DNA from: Streptomyces sp. NBC_01298
GTDB taxonomy: Bacteria; Actinomycetota; Actinomycetes; Streptomycetales; Streptomycetaceae
Assembly: GCF_035978755.1 (NCBI RefSeq)
Contig: NZ_CP108415.1
Location: 294,857 to 358,856 of the forward strand
DNA: 64,000 nucleotides
Reading direction: 5' to 3'
A program made the position numbers and the translations under genes. Under the pieces are notes generated by a model. That model did no database searches and was not told the DNA's origin. It worked only from the letters and a program-made list of their open reading frames with translations. Of this stretch, positions 7,145-16,029 are shown one piece after another (within the stretch, counting starts at the first letter, position 1; each line of letters starts with the position of its first letter).

Positions 7145-7903
7145 ATGGACCGTCGCAACGTCACCGGCCTCAACGGCCGCATCCACGAAGCCCTGTTCAA
7201 CTCCCACACCGACGCCCTGATCGACGTCGCCTGCGACGCCACCCGCTACACGGTCGTGAAGCCGTACACGCTGTTCGACCCCGCCCAGCTCACCGACGCC
7301 CCGGCAACCTGCACCGACTGCCGCACGATCCTCGACGCCGCCCCCGGCGCGCCCCTCCACCCGGCCGACACCGCCCGCGAGTGCGCCAACACCCTGCTCG
7401 CCGACGCCGACAACCGGGGCTACCCGCCCACCCTGGACGACGAGGGCCTCCGGCTCGCGTTCGCCCGCCTCGCCCCGGACGCCGGACACCTGCGCCCCCT
7501 CTTCGAGCGCCTGGCCCGGGGCGTCTACGACCCGCAGAACTCGTACCGCACCCAGCCGCTGTACGCCCTGATCCAGGAGCACCTGACCGACACGCTCACC
7601 GAGCGGGCCCTGCAGGTACCCGCCAACACCCCCAAGGTGCTGGTCCGCTACGTGCGGTACACCGGCGGAGAGCTCCAGGCCCCCGTAGGGGTGGGCGACC
7701 GGCTGACCTATGACGGGCTCGCCTCCGGCCACTGGCCCACCGGCACGGTCACCGCCGTGGAGAACTCAGGCGTCCTCGTCGACTTCCACAACGGGTACCC
7801 GCCCCGCCACTACCACCGGCACGAGGTCCCCCGCTGCTTCGCCTTCAAACTGGACCGCGCTCCGCAGCCCACCACGCCCCCGGCCGCCACACCGCGTCCC
7901 TGA
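7145..7903 (+). CDS. hypothetical protein (252 aa) with CxxC pair
   Basis: Unrecognised 252-residue protein. ATG 7145 has AAGGGGAG at about 7131-7138; the frame is open upstream to 6998 but crosses the TTGC element. It carries a CTDCRTIL pair near residue 57, a helical middle with FARLAPDAGHLRPLFERLARG, and a C-terminal SH3-like/KOW-like part (VGVGDRLTYDGLASGHWPTG, VTAVENSGVLVDFHNGYPPRHYHRHEV), followed by a Pro-rich tail. It may be a small regulatory or RNA/DNA-binding protein, but this is only shape-based. A hairpin at 7988-8021 ends the unit. Confidence 0.7.
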   Translation: MDRRNVTGLNGRIHEALFNSHTDALIDVACDATRYTVVKPYTLFDPAQLTDAPATCTDCRTILDAAPGAPLHPADTARECANTLLADADNRGYPPTLDDEGLRLAFARLAPDAGHLRPLFERLARGVYDPQNSYRTQPLYALIQEHLTDTLTERALQVPANTPKVLVRYVRYTGGELQAPVGVGDRLTYDGLASGHWPTGTVTAVENSGVLVDFHNGYPPRHYHRHEVPRCFAFKLDRAPQPTTPPAATPRP

Positions 7904-7987
7904 CCCTCCCCGCCCGCCACACCAACACCGGCGCCTGCCACCCCACCCGGGGCGCCTCATCCCGGACCGCTTGGCACTACCCGCCTC

Positions 7988-8021
7988 GGCCCCGGCCCCC
8001 GCTCCTGGCGGCGCCGGGGCC
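7988..8021 (+). terminator. hairpin terminator
   Basis: GGCCCCGGC (7988-7996) pairs with GCCGGGGCC (8013-8021); the same arm sequences are used at 3893-3924 and 9305-9343. Confidence 0.55.
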
Positions 8022-8114
8022 GCCGCACGCCCGGCCCCCAGGGCTCGCCAACGCGCCACGCCCCGCCCGGCCGTGGGCCCACCAGCGCCCCCGGCCGGCC
8101 GCGCCTCCGTCTTC

Positions 8115-8147
8115 TTGCCGCGCTTGCACCCCGCCCGCGCACCGTGC
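8115..8147 (+). promoter_or_regulatory. TTGC element copy 10
   Basis: TTGCCG (8115-8120), 17-bp spacer starting CGCTTGCA, CGCACCGTGC (8138-8147), 56 nt before ATG 8204. Last recognised member of the family; none is clear before the next gene at 8856. Confidence 0.42.
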
Positions 8148-8203
8148 TGCCCACCGCACCCGTCCGGGACACCCGGACCCCCGACCGGAAGGCAGCCCCG
8201 CCC

Positions 8204-8626
8204 ATGTCCAAGTTCACGTTCGCCCTCGACGAGGTCGTCGCCGTCGCCACCCACTCGATGCTCGCCCCCAGCCACACGCTGCGCCCCACCTACGAGCAGT
8301 GCCTGAACGAGGAGAGCGTCCACGCCGCCCTGTGGTGGCTGCGTGACCGCACCGGCACCTACCTGACCGGCAACTCCACTCACACCGGCGCCCCCGACGA
8401 CGCCTACGCCCGCGGGTATGGCCCCGGTGACGGCAACGACGCCTCCGGCGTCCTCGGCGCCGACGACGGGATCATCCACGCCCTTCCTCTGCATGACCCG
8501 GCCACCAGGGAGTGCCTGCACTCCGACCTGATCAACGCCAAGCACGACGGCCACAACACCCTGACCCTCACCCTGACCGACGACACGCTCGACCTGCACA
8601 CCTTCCGCGCCGCCACCACCCCGTAG
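8204..8626 (+). CDS. hypothetical protein (140 aa)
   Basis: Unrecognised 140-residue acidic protein beginning MSKFTFALDEVVAVATHSML. ATG 8204 follows GGAAGG 11 nt upstream and is preferred to an in-frame ATG at 8144 that overlaps the TTGC element. It contains a YGPGDGNDASGVLGADDG segment rich in Gly and Asp. No transmembrane helix. Monocistronic by position: terminator-type hairpin at 8650-8691 downstream. Function unknown. Confidence 0.67.
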   Translation: MSKFTFALDEVVAVATHSMLAPSHTLRPTYEQCLNEESVHAALWWLRDRTGTYLTGNSTHTGAPDDAYARGYGPGDGNDASGVLGADDGIIHALPLHDPATRECLHSDLINAKHDGHNTLTLTLTDDTLDLHTFRAATTP

Positions 8627-8649
8627 CCGTCACCACCCCACCCTCAGCC

Positions 8650-8691
8650 CGGCCCCGCGCCTCCCGGACACCACCGGCAGGCGCGGGGCCG
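8650..8691 (+). terminator. strong hairpin terminator (13-bp stem)
   Basis: CGGCCCCGCGCCT (8650-8662) pairs perfectly with AGGCGCGGGGCCG (8679-8691), 23 nt after the stop. Confidence 0.7.
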
Positions 8692-8855
8692 ACGCGCGTT
8701 TCCCGCCTCCAGCACCCGCCACCCCAGCCCGCGTCCCACCCCCCGACACCCGGCCGCCCACCACCCCCGCACACCCCCGCCGCCGCGTCTACCGTCGCGA
8801 CCAGACCGCCGCCACCGCCCGCACCCGTACCCGCCACGTAGAAAGGGGAGCCCCT

Positions 8856-9281
8856 GTGCAGCACCAGACCACGATCAACGACCTCGCCGCCCTGGACGGC
8901 CTGTTCACCCTCGTCGACCGCATCACCGTCCCCGAGACCGACCCCAGCACCGGCATCACCGAGGAAGTCACCCTCCCCCCGCCGCTCATCCGCACCCGGA
9001 CCCTGCGCGACGACACCGTCGTCTTCGTCCTCACCCCGCCCGGCATCCACGAGCGCATCCACGTCGCCGACGGCGCGCCCGTCACCGTCTACTACCGAAC
9101 CCCCGCCCCCGCCCCCGCCCCCGCGTCCGGCCAGCACTCCGCACCGGCCGCGGCCGCCCCCCACCAGGCTGCACCGCCCCAGCACTCCGCGCCCTGGCCC
9201 CAGCCCACCGCACCCCAGGCCCAGCCCCAGGCCCAGCAGCCGGCCCCGGCCCCGCGCCGTCCCGCCGCCCCCTGGCAGTAA
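8856..9281 (+). CDS. hypothetical protein with Pro/Gln/Ala-rich tail (141 aa)
   Basis: A 141-residue protein. GTG 8856 is preceded by AAAGGGGAG. The first 85 residues look folded and beta-rich (LFTLVDRITVPETDPSTGIT, TVVFVLTPPGIHERIHV, TVYYRTP); the rest is a low-complexity Pro-Ala-Gln tail, probably disordered. No signal peptide. Last gene of the + strand array and the only one without an obvious TTGC element. It ends at a hairpin (9305-9343). Confidence 0.65.
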   Translation: MQHQTTINDLAALDGLFTLVDRITVPETDPSTGITEEVTLPPPLIRTRTLRDDTVVFVLTPPGIHERIHVADGAPVTVYYRTPAPAPAPASGQHSAPAAAAPHQAAPPQHSAPWPQPTAPQAQPQAQQPAPAPRRPAAPWQ

Positions 9282-9304
9282 CCCACCCCCCGCCCCGACG
9301 ACTC

Positions 9305-9343
9305 GGCCCCGGCCGCCGCACCCCTCCCGCGGCAGCCGGGGCC
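9305..9343. terminator. hairpin between convergent genes
   Basis: GGCCCCGGC (9305-9313) pairs with GCCGGGGCC (9335-9343). It can serve both the + strand gene ending at 9281 and the minus gene ending at 9383. Confidence 0.55.
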
Positions 9344-9382
9344 GCTGCCGTTCCCACACCCCGCTCAGTCACCGGCGCCCCG

Positions 9383-10039
9383 CTACAACACCCGCTCACC
9401 ACCCGGCAACACCGGCGCACCAGCCGCCGACGGCCCGGCCGGCAGCGGGGGAGCAGCAGCCACCGGCACCCCCCGCTCCCCAGACACCCCCGCCGCGCCC
9501 GTCACCCCCGTCCCCGGCCCCGGGCCCGGTTCCCGCTCCCGTGTCGAGGCCCCGTCCGCCTTCCGCCTCCCGCCCGCCTCCTGGCCGGTGACCACCCCAC
9601 CCGCCGTGTCCACGGCGTCCGAGTCCCCGTCCTCACCGCCACCCCCCTCCTCCCGGCCCAACCGGCGCAGCTCCTTGACCCGCTCCGCCCCCACCCCCAA
9701 CCGGCGCGCGCACCCGGCCACCGTCTCGCCCTTGTCACCCATCGCGACAACCACCCGCGCCGCCACCAGCCGCACTTCCTGGATCCGCGCCTGCCCGCGC
9801 TCGCGCACCAGCCGCAGCTCCGCCTCCACCTCGGCCGCGACCTGGTCCTCGTCCTCCCGCGCCAACTCGAAGTCCGCCGCCAGCTCGTCGAACTCCGCCT
9901 CCCGCGCCAGCCGCTCCTCCTCCGCCCGCGCCGCGGCCTCCCGCTCCGCCGCCACCCGCACAGCAGCCCGCTCCAACGCCGCGCTACGCCGCGCCATAAG
10001 CTCCTTGCCGCCCCGCGCCTTGCTCTTACTCGCTGCCAC
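9383..10039 (-). CDS. coiled-coil protein divergent from the relaxase; possible mobilisation accessory protein (218 aa)
   Basis: GTG start at 10039 with AGGAGG six nt upstream, an excellent ribosome binding site; longer frames are therefore not used. Basic N-terminus (ASKSKARGGKELMARR), then about 75 residues of Ala/Glu/Arg-rich coiled coil (ERAAVRVAAEREAAARAEEE), then a helix-turn-helix-like stretch (TVAGCARRLGVGAERVKELR) and a Gly/Pro-rich tail. Divergent placement beside a MobF relaxase, DNA-binding-like charge and the HTH suggest an oriT-binding or regulatory partner, as TrwA-type proteins are for TrwC. No sequence similarity to those was recognised, so this is inference. Confidence 0.6.
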   Translation of the reverse strand: MAASKSKARGGKELMARRSAALERAAVRVAAEREAAARAEEERLAREAEFDELAADFELAREDEDQVAAEVEAELRLVRERGQARIQEVRLVAARVVVAMGDKGETVAGCARRLGVGAERVKELRRLGREEGGGGEDGDSDAVDTAGGVVTGQEAGGRRKADGASTREREPGPGPGTGVTGAAGVSGERGVPVAAAPPLPAGPSAAGAPVLPGGERVL

Positions 10040-10464
10040 ACGCCACCTCCTGGCCAAGAGGGGCCCGCCGGGCGCGGACCCACCTGCCGCCAGTCTGGAT
10101 ACGCCGCCACGCCCCGGCCCGGCCCCGGCCGCCCGCGTCCCACCCCGTAGCACTCCTGTCGCCCCGCCCGGTCCCGCTCACGGGACAAGCCCCTCCAGCC
10201 AGCACGGAGCCGGAGACGGGCACAGCACAGCCAGGGTCACGACTTCGGTGCTCCCCGTCCTGTCGTACGTAGTGCTGGCCCGGGCGTGGCAGCGGTGTGT
10301 CCGGTCGGTGGTGGTGGGGGTGAGGCCGGTCTCCGGTTGATGGCCGTTGGTGCGCAGCACACCTCTGGCACTTTTGGCCCGTCCACCCCTCGCGGGGCTG
10401 GATTTCCCGCCGGACGGAACGGCTGGGGCGATTGCCTTCCAAGCCCTTGGGAGGAACCCGCCTG
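10040..10464. other. divergent intergenic region, candidate oriT and operators
   Basis: 425 bp between the coiled-coil gene and the relaxase gene. Holds GTCCCGCTCACGGGAC (10171-10186, perfect 6-bp arms), TCCCG-N5-CGGAA (10405-10419) and TCCAA-N5-TGGGA (10438-10452), members of the paired-site family described elsewhere. MobF origins of transfer usually lie next to the relaxase gene, so this is the most likely oriT, but no nick site can be assigned from sequence. Confidence 0.4.
10405..10452. promoter_or_regulatory. weak paired palindrome, 33-bp spacing
   Basis: TCCCG-CCGGA-CGGAA (10405-10419) and TCCAA-GCCCT-TGGGA (10438-10452) start 33 bp apart, just upstream of the relaxase start. Imperfect relatives of the TCCCG-N5-CGGGA sites. 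Confidence 0.3.
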
Positions 10465-13400
10465 GTGCCTTCCGGAGTCCTGCCGGGCTGGTCGACTGCC
10501 GGGGTGGGGATGACCGGGGCGGCCGTGACGGCCGAGAACTACCGCTACTACCGGAGCAACGTCGCCGCTGGCGACGGGGTCCACGGTGGTGGGCCGGCCG
10601 TGTCCTCGAGCCAGCCGGGCGTCCCGGCCGGTGTGTGGACGGGGCGGGCCGCGGCCGCGCTGGGGCTGGCCGGTCAGGTCACCGAGCCGCAGATGCGGGC
10701 GCTGTTCGGCCTGGGCATGCACCCGGACGCCGAGGAGCTGATCGCGGCCGAACTGGCCAGGGGAGCCTCGCCCCGCCAGGCACTCAAGGCGGCCAAGCTG
10801 GGGCCGGCCGTGCCCCGGCTGTCCGATCAGTCCCCGCTGGACAAGCAGATCGAGGAGGTCCTCGACCTCGCGGCCGAGCGGCTGTGCCGGCCGCTGACGA
10901 AGTCAGAGCGCCGCGAGCTGACCCACCGCACCGCGGCGCTCGCCTTCGAAACCGAGTACCACCGGAAACCGGCCGACGGGGAGGAGCTCGGCCGGTACCT
11001 GGCCGCGCGGACCGGGAGCCGGCGCCGTGCGGTGACCGGCTGGGACCTGGCTTTCGCCTCGGAAGAGCTCTCGCTGCTGTTCGCGCTCGGCAGTCCCGAG
11101 GTACGGCGCATCGTCCTCGAGGTGCTGGCCCAGGCGCGGTCGGAGTCCCTGGCATCGCTGGAGGAGCAGGCGCTGGCGGTGCGCACCGGCCCGGGCGGGA
11201 TCGCCCAGCAGCGGGCCGAGCCGGCGCTGATGGCGACGGTCTACCTCCACTACGAATCGCGTGCCGGGGATCCGATGCTCCACGAACACGTGGTGATCAG
11301 TCCGCGTGTGAAGGGCCCGGACGGCCGGTGGCGGAACCTGGATTCGCGGCTGCTGCTGCGCGAGATCGTCGCCGCCAGCGAGCTGTTCAACCAGCGCTCA
11401 CTGGAGCTGATCTGCGACCGTCTGGGGCTGGCCGCCGAGGAGGTGGTGGTCACGCCCGGCAGGCGGCCGGTCATGCGGATCGTCGGCATCGACCCGCGGA
11501 TCCGGGCCGAGTTCGCGCAGAGGTCGGGGGCCGTGCGGACCATGGCCGAGTCCCTGTTCGACGACTACCGGCGCCGTTACGGCCGCCAGCCCGACACCAC
11601 CGCCCGGATCCGCCTGCAGCAGCGGGCCACGCTGATGACCCGCCCGCCCAAGGGCAAAGCCCGCTCCCTGGACGACCTGCTGGCCCGCTGGCGGCGCCGG
11701 GCCATCGCCGCAACCGACCGCACCACCGTCGAGGAGTTGCTCACCGCCGCCCAGGCCGCGGCCCTGGCCCCCGGCGCCCGACTGCCTGCTGAGGCGGTCC
11801 TCGATGTCACCGCCGCCGCCGGCGAAGTGCTGGCGGCCGTGACCGAGCGACGCACCACCTTCCGGCGCCGCCATGTCCTGGCCGAGGCGCGCCGCTACCT
11901 GATGCGGACCCTGTGCGGGGCAGCCGCCGCACCCCACCTCGCCGAGGAGATCACCGACCGGGTCCTGGCACACGGCGACTGCCTGGACATCACTCCGCCC
12001 GAGATCAACCCCTCCCACCCCGACCTGCTGCGCCCGGACGGCTCCAGCATCTACCGGCCCATCGGCTCGGCCACCTACACCACCCACTCGCTCCTGGCCG
12101 CCGAGCACCGCCTGCTGGCCGGGGCTCGTACGCGGGTCATCCCGCCCGTCGCGCACGGCACGTTCGCCCGCACAGCCACCCTCCACCAAGGCCCCCTGGA
12201 CGCCGGACAGCAGGCCCTGGCTTCCTCCTTCGTCCTGTCCGACCGGCTGCTGCTGGCAGGACTCGGCCCCGCCGGAGCGGGCAAGACCACCGCCATGCGC
12301 CTGGCCGCAGCCGCCGTGGACGCCGCCGGCGGCCGCCTGATCCCCCTCGCGCCGTCCTCCCGCGCCGCCCAGGTCCTCGCCACTGACCTCGGGCGGCGCG
12401 CCCACACCCTGCACTCCTGGCTCCACCAGCGCGGCCAGGCCGCCGACGGCCACGGCGTCGGCGCCGACTTCGCGCTGCGCCCGGGCGACGTCGTCCTCGT
12501 CGACGAAGCGGGCATGGCCGGCACCCTTCTCCTGGACCGGATCCTCGCCGACGCGGCCGCCGCCGGAGCCGTCGTCCGCCTCCTGGGCGACCCGCACCAG
12601 CTCGCCGCCGTCGAAGCCGGCGGAGCGCTGCGCCTGATCTCGCAGGCGGGCGCCACCGTCGAACTGGACCGGCTGCACCGCTTCACCACCCCCGGCGAAG
12701 GCGATGCCTCCCTCATCCTGCGCGACGGCGAGCAGGCCCGCACCGTGTTCGACTGGTACCGCAGCAAGGGCCGCATCGTCGCCGGCCGGCACGAGGCGAT
12801 GTGCGACGCGGTGTTCACCGCGTGGGCCCACGACATCAGCCGGGGCCTGGCCTCGCTGATGACCGCCGCCGACAACCTCACCGTCACCGACCTCAACCAC
12901 CGCGCCCAGGCCTGGCACATCGACCGACAGGACCTCGACACCAGCCGGTGGGCCTTGCTGCGCACCGGATCCCGCGCCCACGTCGGCGACATCATCGTCA
13001 CCCGCCTCAACCGGCGCCGCATGACGGTGCGCGGCGGCAAGGACTTCGTGAAGAACGGCGACACCTGGGTCATCGAGGAACTCCTGGCCGACGGCGCCGC
13101 GGTCGTCCGCCACACCCAGCACCGCGGCCGCATCACCCTGCCCGCGGACTACCTCACCACCCAGACCGAGCTCGGCTACGCCTCCACCATCCACCGCGCC
13201 CAGGGCATGACCGTGGACACCTCCCACGCACTGGCCTCCGCCCGCTCCAACCGCGAGGGTGTCTACGTACAGCTGACCCGCGGACGGCGCACCAACCGCC
13301 TCTACATGGCCATCGACGACGGCGACCACCTCGACGACGTCCTCGCCGCCGTCGCCGCCCGCCGCAGTGCCCAGCTGACCGCGACCGAGCACATCGCCGC

Positions 13401-15213
13401 CCTGCAGCGCGACATCGCAAGCCCCGGGCAGCTGTCCGCCGAGTATGCCGACGTCACCGAACGCGCCACCGCCGCCCGCCTCACCGGCGTCCTCGAGCAG
13501 ATCCTGGGCACCGACCGGGCCGCGATGTTCCTGGCCGCCGACGCCTACCCCGCCCTCATCCGCGCCCTCCACGACGCCGAACGCGCCGGGTTCGCCCTGC
13601 CCCGCCTCCTCACCCGCGCCACCCGCAGGCTCTCCTTCACCGAAGCCGACGACGTCGCCGCCCTCCTGACATGGTGGCTGCGCGAAGCCCTGACCGACGC
13701 CGAAGAAGCCCGCAACACCGCCCGCGACAGCGCCCTCGCCGCTCTCACCACAGCCCAGCTCGACCATCTCAAGCAGCTCGCTGCCAGCCACCGCGCCGCC
13801 GCCAACGAAGCCCTGCGCGCCGCCGATGCCGCCTTCACCCACCTGCCCACCGCCGTCACCACCCGCCGCGCGACCACCCACCCCGCCTGGACCGAGCGGC
13901 CGCTCGGCCCCCTCACCCGCACCGAGCTCGCCTCCCAGATGGCCGCCGTCCGCACCCAGGTACGCAGCGCGGCCGCCACCGGCCGCCCCCTCTCGGACGC
14001 GGCCCGGGCCACCATCACCGCCCTGACCGCCGAGACCCAGCTGCGCCGCGCGATGACCTGGCGAGACCGCGCCCGCGAGGACTACCAGCGCGAGCGCTCC
14101 CCCAACCGCCCCCACAGCAGCGGCCAGTCACTGACCGCCGCCCGCCTCCAGGCCGCCAAGCAGCGTGCCGCCACCGACCAGCGCCAGGCCTGGGCCCGGG
14201 CCGCCCTCACGCGCGCCCACGCCGCCGGCGCCCGCATCGACGCCGAACTGCGCCTGCGTGAACGCCTGCCCGACCACGCCCCGCCCGCCCGCGTCCACCG
14301 TGAGATCCCCGACTGGGTCGCCGACTCCCACGCCCTGACCCACCCCGACACCCCTGCCCACTGGCGCACCCATCTCGCTGAACGTCACCGCATCCTGGCC
14401 CGCTCGCTCGCCGACCGCGGCCACACCCTCGCCGCCGACCCGCCCGCCTGGGCACGGCCACTGGGCCCGCCGCCCTCCACCCGCTCACCGCGCCGCCGCC
14501 ACGCCTGGGCCACCACCGCCGCCCTGGTGGAGCTGTGGCGCACCCGCCACGCCATCACCGGCGTCCCCGGCCTGGGCCCGCGCCCGGCCGACCCCGACCA
14601 GCAAGCCGACTGGGACGACCTCGACGCACGCATCCGCGCCCTCACCGGACGGCGCCGCCCCTCCGGGCACCTCCCGCCCCCCGGCGCGCCCGCCCACCAG
14701 GTCCTCGCGGCCGCCCTCGACCACCTCGACACCCCGCCCCCGGCCGGACCCCTGCCCGCACACCCGGCGCTGCGCGATCCCTTCGGCGTCGCGCCCCTGA
14801 GCTACGGAGCCCTCGACGCCAAGCTCGCCCGCACCGCACTGGCCGCAGCCCTCGCCGGCGAAAGCGCCCCCGAGGGGTGGATGGAGGAGATCACCCCGCC
14901 CGGCGAGGACGACGAGGACGAGCAGCGCACCTTCACCAGGCTGATCAGCGCCCTGTCCGACTACCGGCGCCGCCACCACCGCGCCGGACCCGACATCCTC
15001 GGCCCCCGCCCCGAAGGCCTCGCGGGCGAGGAATGGGACCACCTCACCGACGCCATCGACCTCTACACCCACGCCCGCGTCGCACGCCGCCTGGAGCAGA
15101 TGCGAGAGCGCACCGCCGCGGCCCGGGCCCAGCTCCTGCCCCCGACCTCCCCGCTCCACGAACATCCCCGGCCGGACAACAACCGCCCGGGCCCGCAGCG
15201 CCCGACCCGCTGA
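10465..15213 (+). CDS. MobF/TraA-type conjugative relaxase with SF1 helicase (1582 aa)
   Basis: Nicks and unwinds plasmid DNA for conjugal transfer. The N-terminus has the tyrosine cluster YRYY (about residues 26-29). A TrwC-like relaxase domain follows, with the metal-binding triad H262, H273, H275 (HYES..., LHEHVV), spaced as in TrwC. A RecD/TraA-like helicase begins near residue 600: Walker A GPAGAGKTT, Walker B VLVDEAGM, GDPHQLAAVE, and motifs V/VI in YASTIHRAQGMT and YVQLTRGRRTN (about 905-940). The last 600 residues are Arg/Ala-rich helices. GTG 10465 has GGGAGG upstream; TTG 10432 and ATG 10510 are alternatives. A membrane-protein gene follows 12 nt later, probably in the same operon. 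Confidence 0.9.
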   Translation: MPSGVLPGWSTAGVGMTGAAVTAENYRYYRSNVAAGDGVHGGGPAVSSSQPGVPAGVWTGRAAAALGLAGQVTEPQMRALFGLGMHPDAEELIAAELARGASPRQALKAAKLGPAVPRLSDQSPLDKQIEEVLDLAAERLCRPLTKSERRELTHRTAALAFETEYHRKPADGEELGRYLAARTGSRRRAVTGWDLAFASEELSLLFALGSPEVRRIVLEVLAQARSESLASLEEQALAVRTGPGGIAQQRAEPALMATVYLHYESRAGDPMLHEHVVISPRVKGPDGRWRNLDSRLLLREIVAASELFNQRSLELICDRLGLAAEEVVVTPGRRPVMRIVGIDPRIRAEFAQRSGAVRTMAESLFDDYRRRYGRQPDTTARIRLQQRATLMTRPPKGKARSLDDLLARWRRRAIAATDRTTVEELLTAAQAAALAPGARLPAEAVLDVTAAAGEVLAAVTERRTTFRRRHVLAEARRYLMRTLCGAAAAPHLAEEITDRVLAHGDCLDITPPEINPSHPDLLRPDGSSIYRPIGSATYTTHSLLAAEHRLLAGARTRVIPPVAHGTFARTATLHQGPLDAGQQALASSFVLSDRLLLAGLGPAGAGKTTAMRLAAAAVDAAGGRLIPLAPSSRAAQVLATDLGRRAHTLHSWLHQRGQAADGHGVGADFALRPGDVVLVDEAGMAGTLLLDRILADAAAAGAVVRLLGDPHQLAAVEAGGALRLISQAGATVELDRLHRFTTPGEGDASLILRDGEQARTVFDWYRSKGRIVAGRHEAMCDAVFTAWAHDISRGLASLMTAADNLTVTDLNHRAQAWHIDRQDLDTSRWALLRTGSRAHVGDIIVTRLNRRRMTVRGGKDFVKNGDTWVIEELLADGAAVVRHTQHRGRITLPADYLTTQTELGYASTIHRAQGMTVDTSHALASARSNREGVYVQLTRGRRTNRLYMAIDDGDHLDDVLAAVAARRSAQLTATEHIAALQRDIASPGQLSAEYADVTERATAARLTGVLEQILGTDRAAMFLAADAYPALIRALHDAERAGFALPRLLTRATRRLSFTEADDVAALLTWWLREALTDAEEARNTARDSALAALTTAQLDHLKQLAASHRAAANEALRAADAAFTHLPTAVTTRRATTHPAWTERPLGPLTRTELASQMAAVRTQVRSAAATGRPLSDAARATITALTAETQLRRAMTWRDRAREDYQRERSPNRPHSSGQSLTAARLQAAKQRAATDQRQAWARAALTRAHAAGARIDAELRLRERLPDHAPPARVHREIPDWVADSHALTHPDTPAHWRTHLAERHRILARSLADRGHTLAADPPAWARPLGPPPSTRSPRRRHAWATTAALVELWRTRHAITGVPGLGPRPADPDQQADWDDLDARIRALTGRRRPSGHLPPPGAPAHQVLAAALDHLDTPPPAGPLPAHPALRDPFGVAPLSYGALDAKLARTALAAALAGESAPEGWMEEITPPGEDDEDEQRTFTRLISALSDYRRRHHRAGPDILGPRPEGLAGEEWDHLTDAIDLYTHARVARRLEQMRERTAAARAQLLPPTSPLHEHPRPDNNRPGPQRPTR

Positions 15214-15225
15214 AACGGACCACCG

Positions 15226-15936
15226 ATGACCCTCCAGCTGCACCTGCCCGGCCATCTGAGGCCACGCTGGCGCGACCTGCCCCGCCTCGCCGCCCTCCTC
15301 CAGCGCCGCCTCGGACCCCCGCCCCTGCACCCGCTGACCCGGCCCGCCGCCTGCTGGCTGTGGCTACTCACCCTCGCCACCCAGCACGCCGCCGGACGCC
15401 TCCTCGCCCACGGCACCGCCACCGTCTCGGTTACCGGCCCCCGCGTCCCCTGGACCCGCCGGGCCGCCTGCACGGCCGTCCTCACCGCAGGCCTCGCGGC
15501 CCACCTCGCGTGGATCTGGCTTCCCCTGGAGGCCGCCGCCTGGGCCCTGAAGAGCCACACCTGGCCGCTCACCATCGCCGTGCTCGGCTTCGGCATCACG
15601 CTCTCCCTGCTCGTGGAGACCGGCAACCTGCTCCAGCACACCCGCGCGCTCACCTCCCTCACCGCCACCCGCCGGCACCTGCGAGCACACACCGAAGGCA
15701 CCTGGTGGGAAGCCGGGAACCTCGCCGGCCACGACAACGACCCCGTCTCAGCCGGCCGCCTCGTCCACCAGGCGCTGCACCTGGCCGACGCCCACCAGGC
15801 AGGGCTGGTCGTCGTGGCCAGCAGCCCGGCCACCCACCGCGCCTACCTCCGCCGAGGCTTCACCCCCGGGCCTCTCAACCCGCGTGTCCTCATCCGGCCC
15901 CCGCACCCGACGGCCCGTCCTGGCGCGGCGAGCTGA
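15226..15936 (+). CDS. membrane protein with GNAT-like C-terminus (236 aa)
   Basis: Starts 12 nt after the relaxase stop, so probably co-transcribed. After a basic N-terminus come two or three hydrophobic helices (about 40-55 weak, 82-102, 116-132). The C-terminal 75 residues contain AGLVVVASSPATHRAYLRRG, which resembles the end of a GNAT acetyltransferase fold (A...YLRRGF). Only the C-terminal half of such a domain would be present, so catalysis is doubtful. Role probably at the membrane during or after transfer; inference from the operon only. Confidence 0.62.
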   Translation: MTLQLHLPGHLRPRWRDLPRLAALLQRRLGPPPLHPLTRPAACWLWLLTLATQHAAGRLLAHGTATVSVTGPRVPWTRRAACTAVLTAGLAAHLAWIWLPLEAAAWALKSHTWPLTIAVLGFGITLSLLVETGNLLQHTRALTSLTATRRHLRAHTEGTWWEAGNLAGHDNDPVSAGRLVHQALHLADAHQAGLVVVASSPATHRAYLRRGFTPGPLNPRVLIRPPHPTARPGAAS

Positions 15937-16029
15937 CCGGTTCCTGCTTGCGGCGTCCATTTCAGGAGCGGTTCGTTGGGGTCAGTGGCACAGGCGCTTC
16001 GGCGCGATGGGGAAGAGGAAGAGGGGCAG

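Noticed and set aside
11398..14115. 905-residue ORF on the minus strand inside the relaxase gene
   Set aside because: Gly/Val/Ala-rich shadow frame of a well-supported relaxase; no domains.
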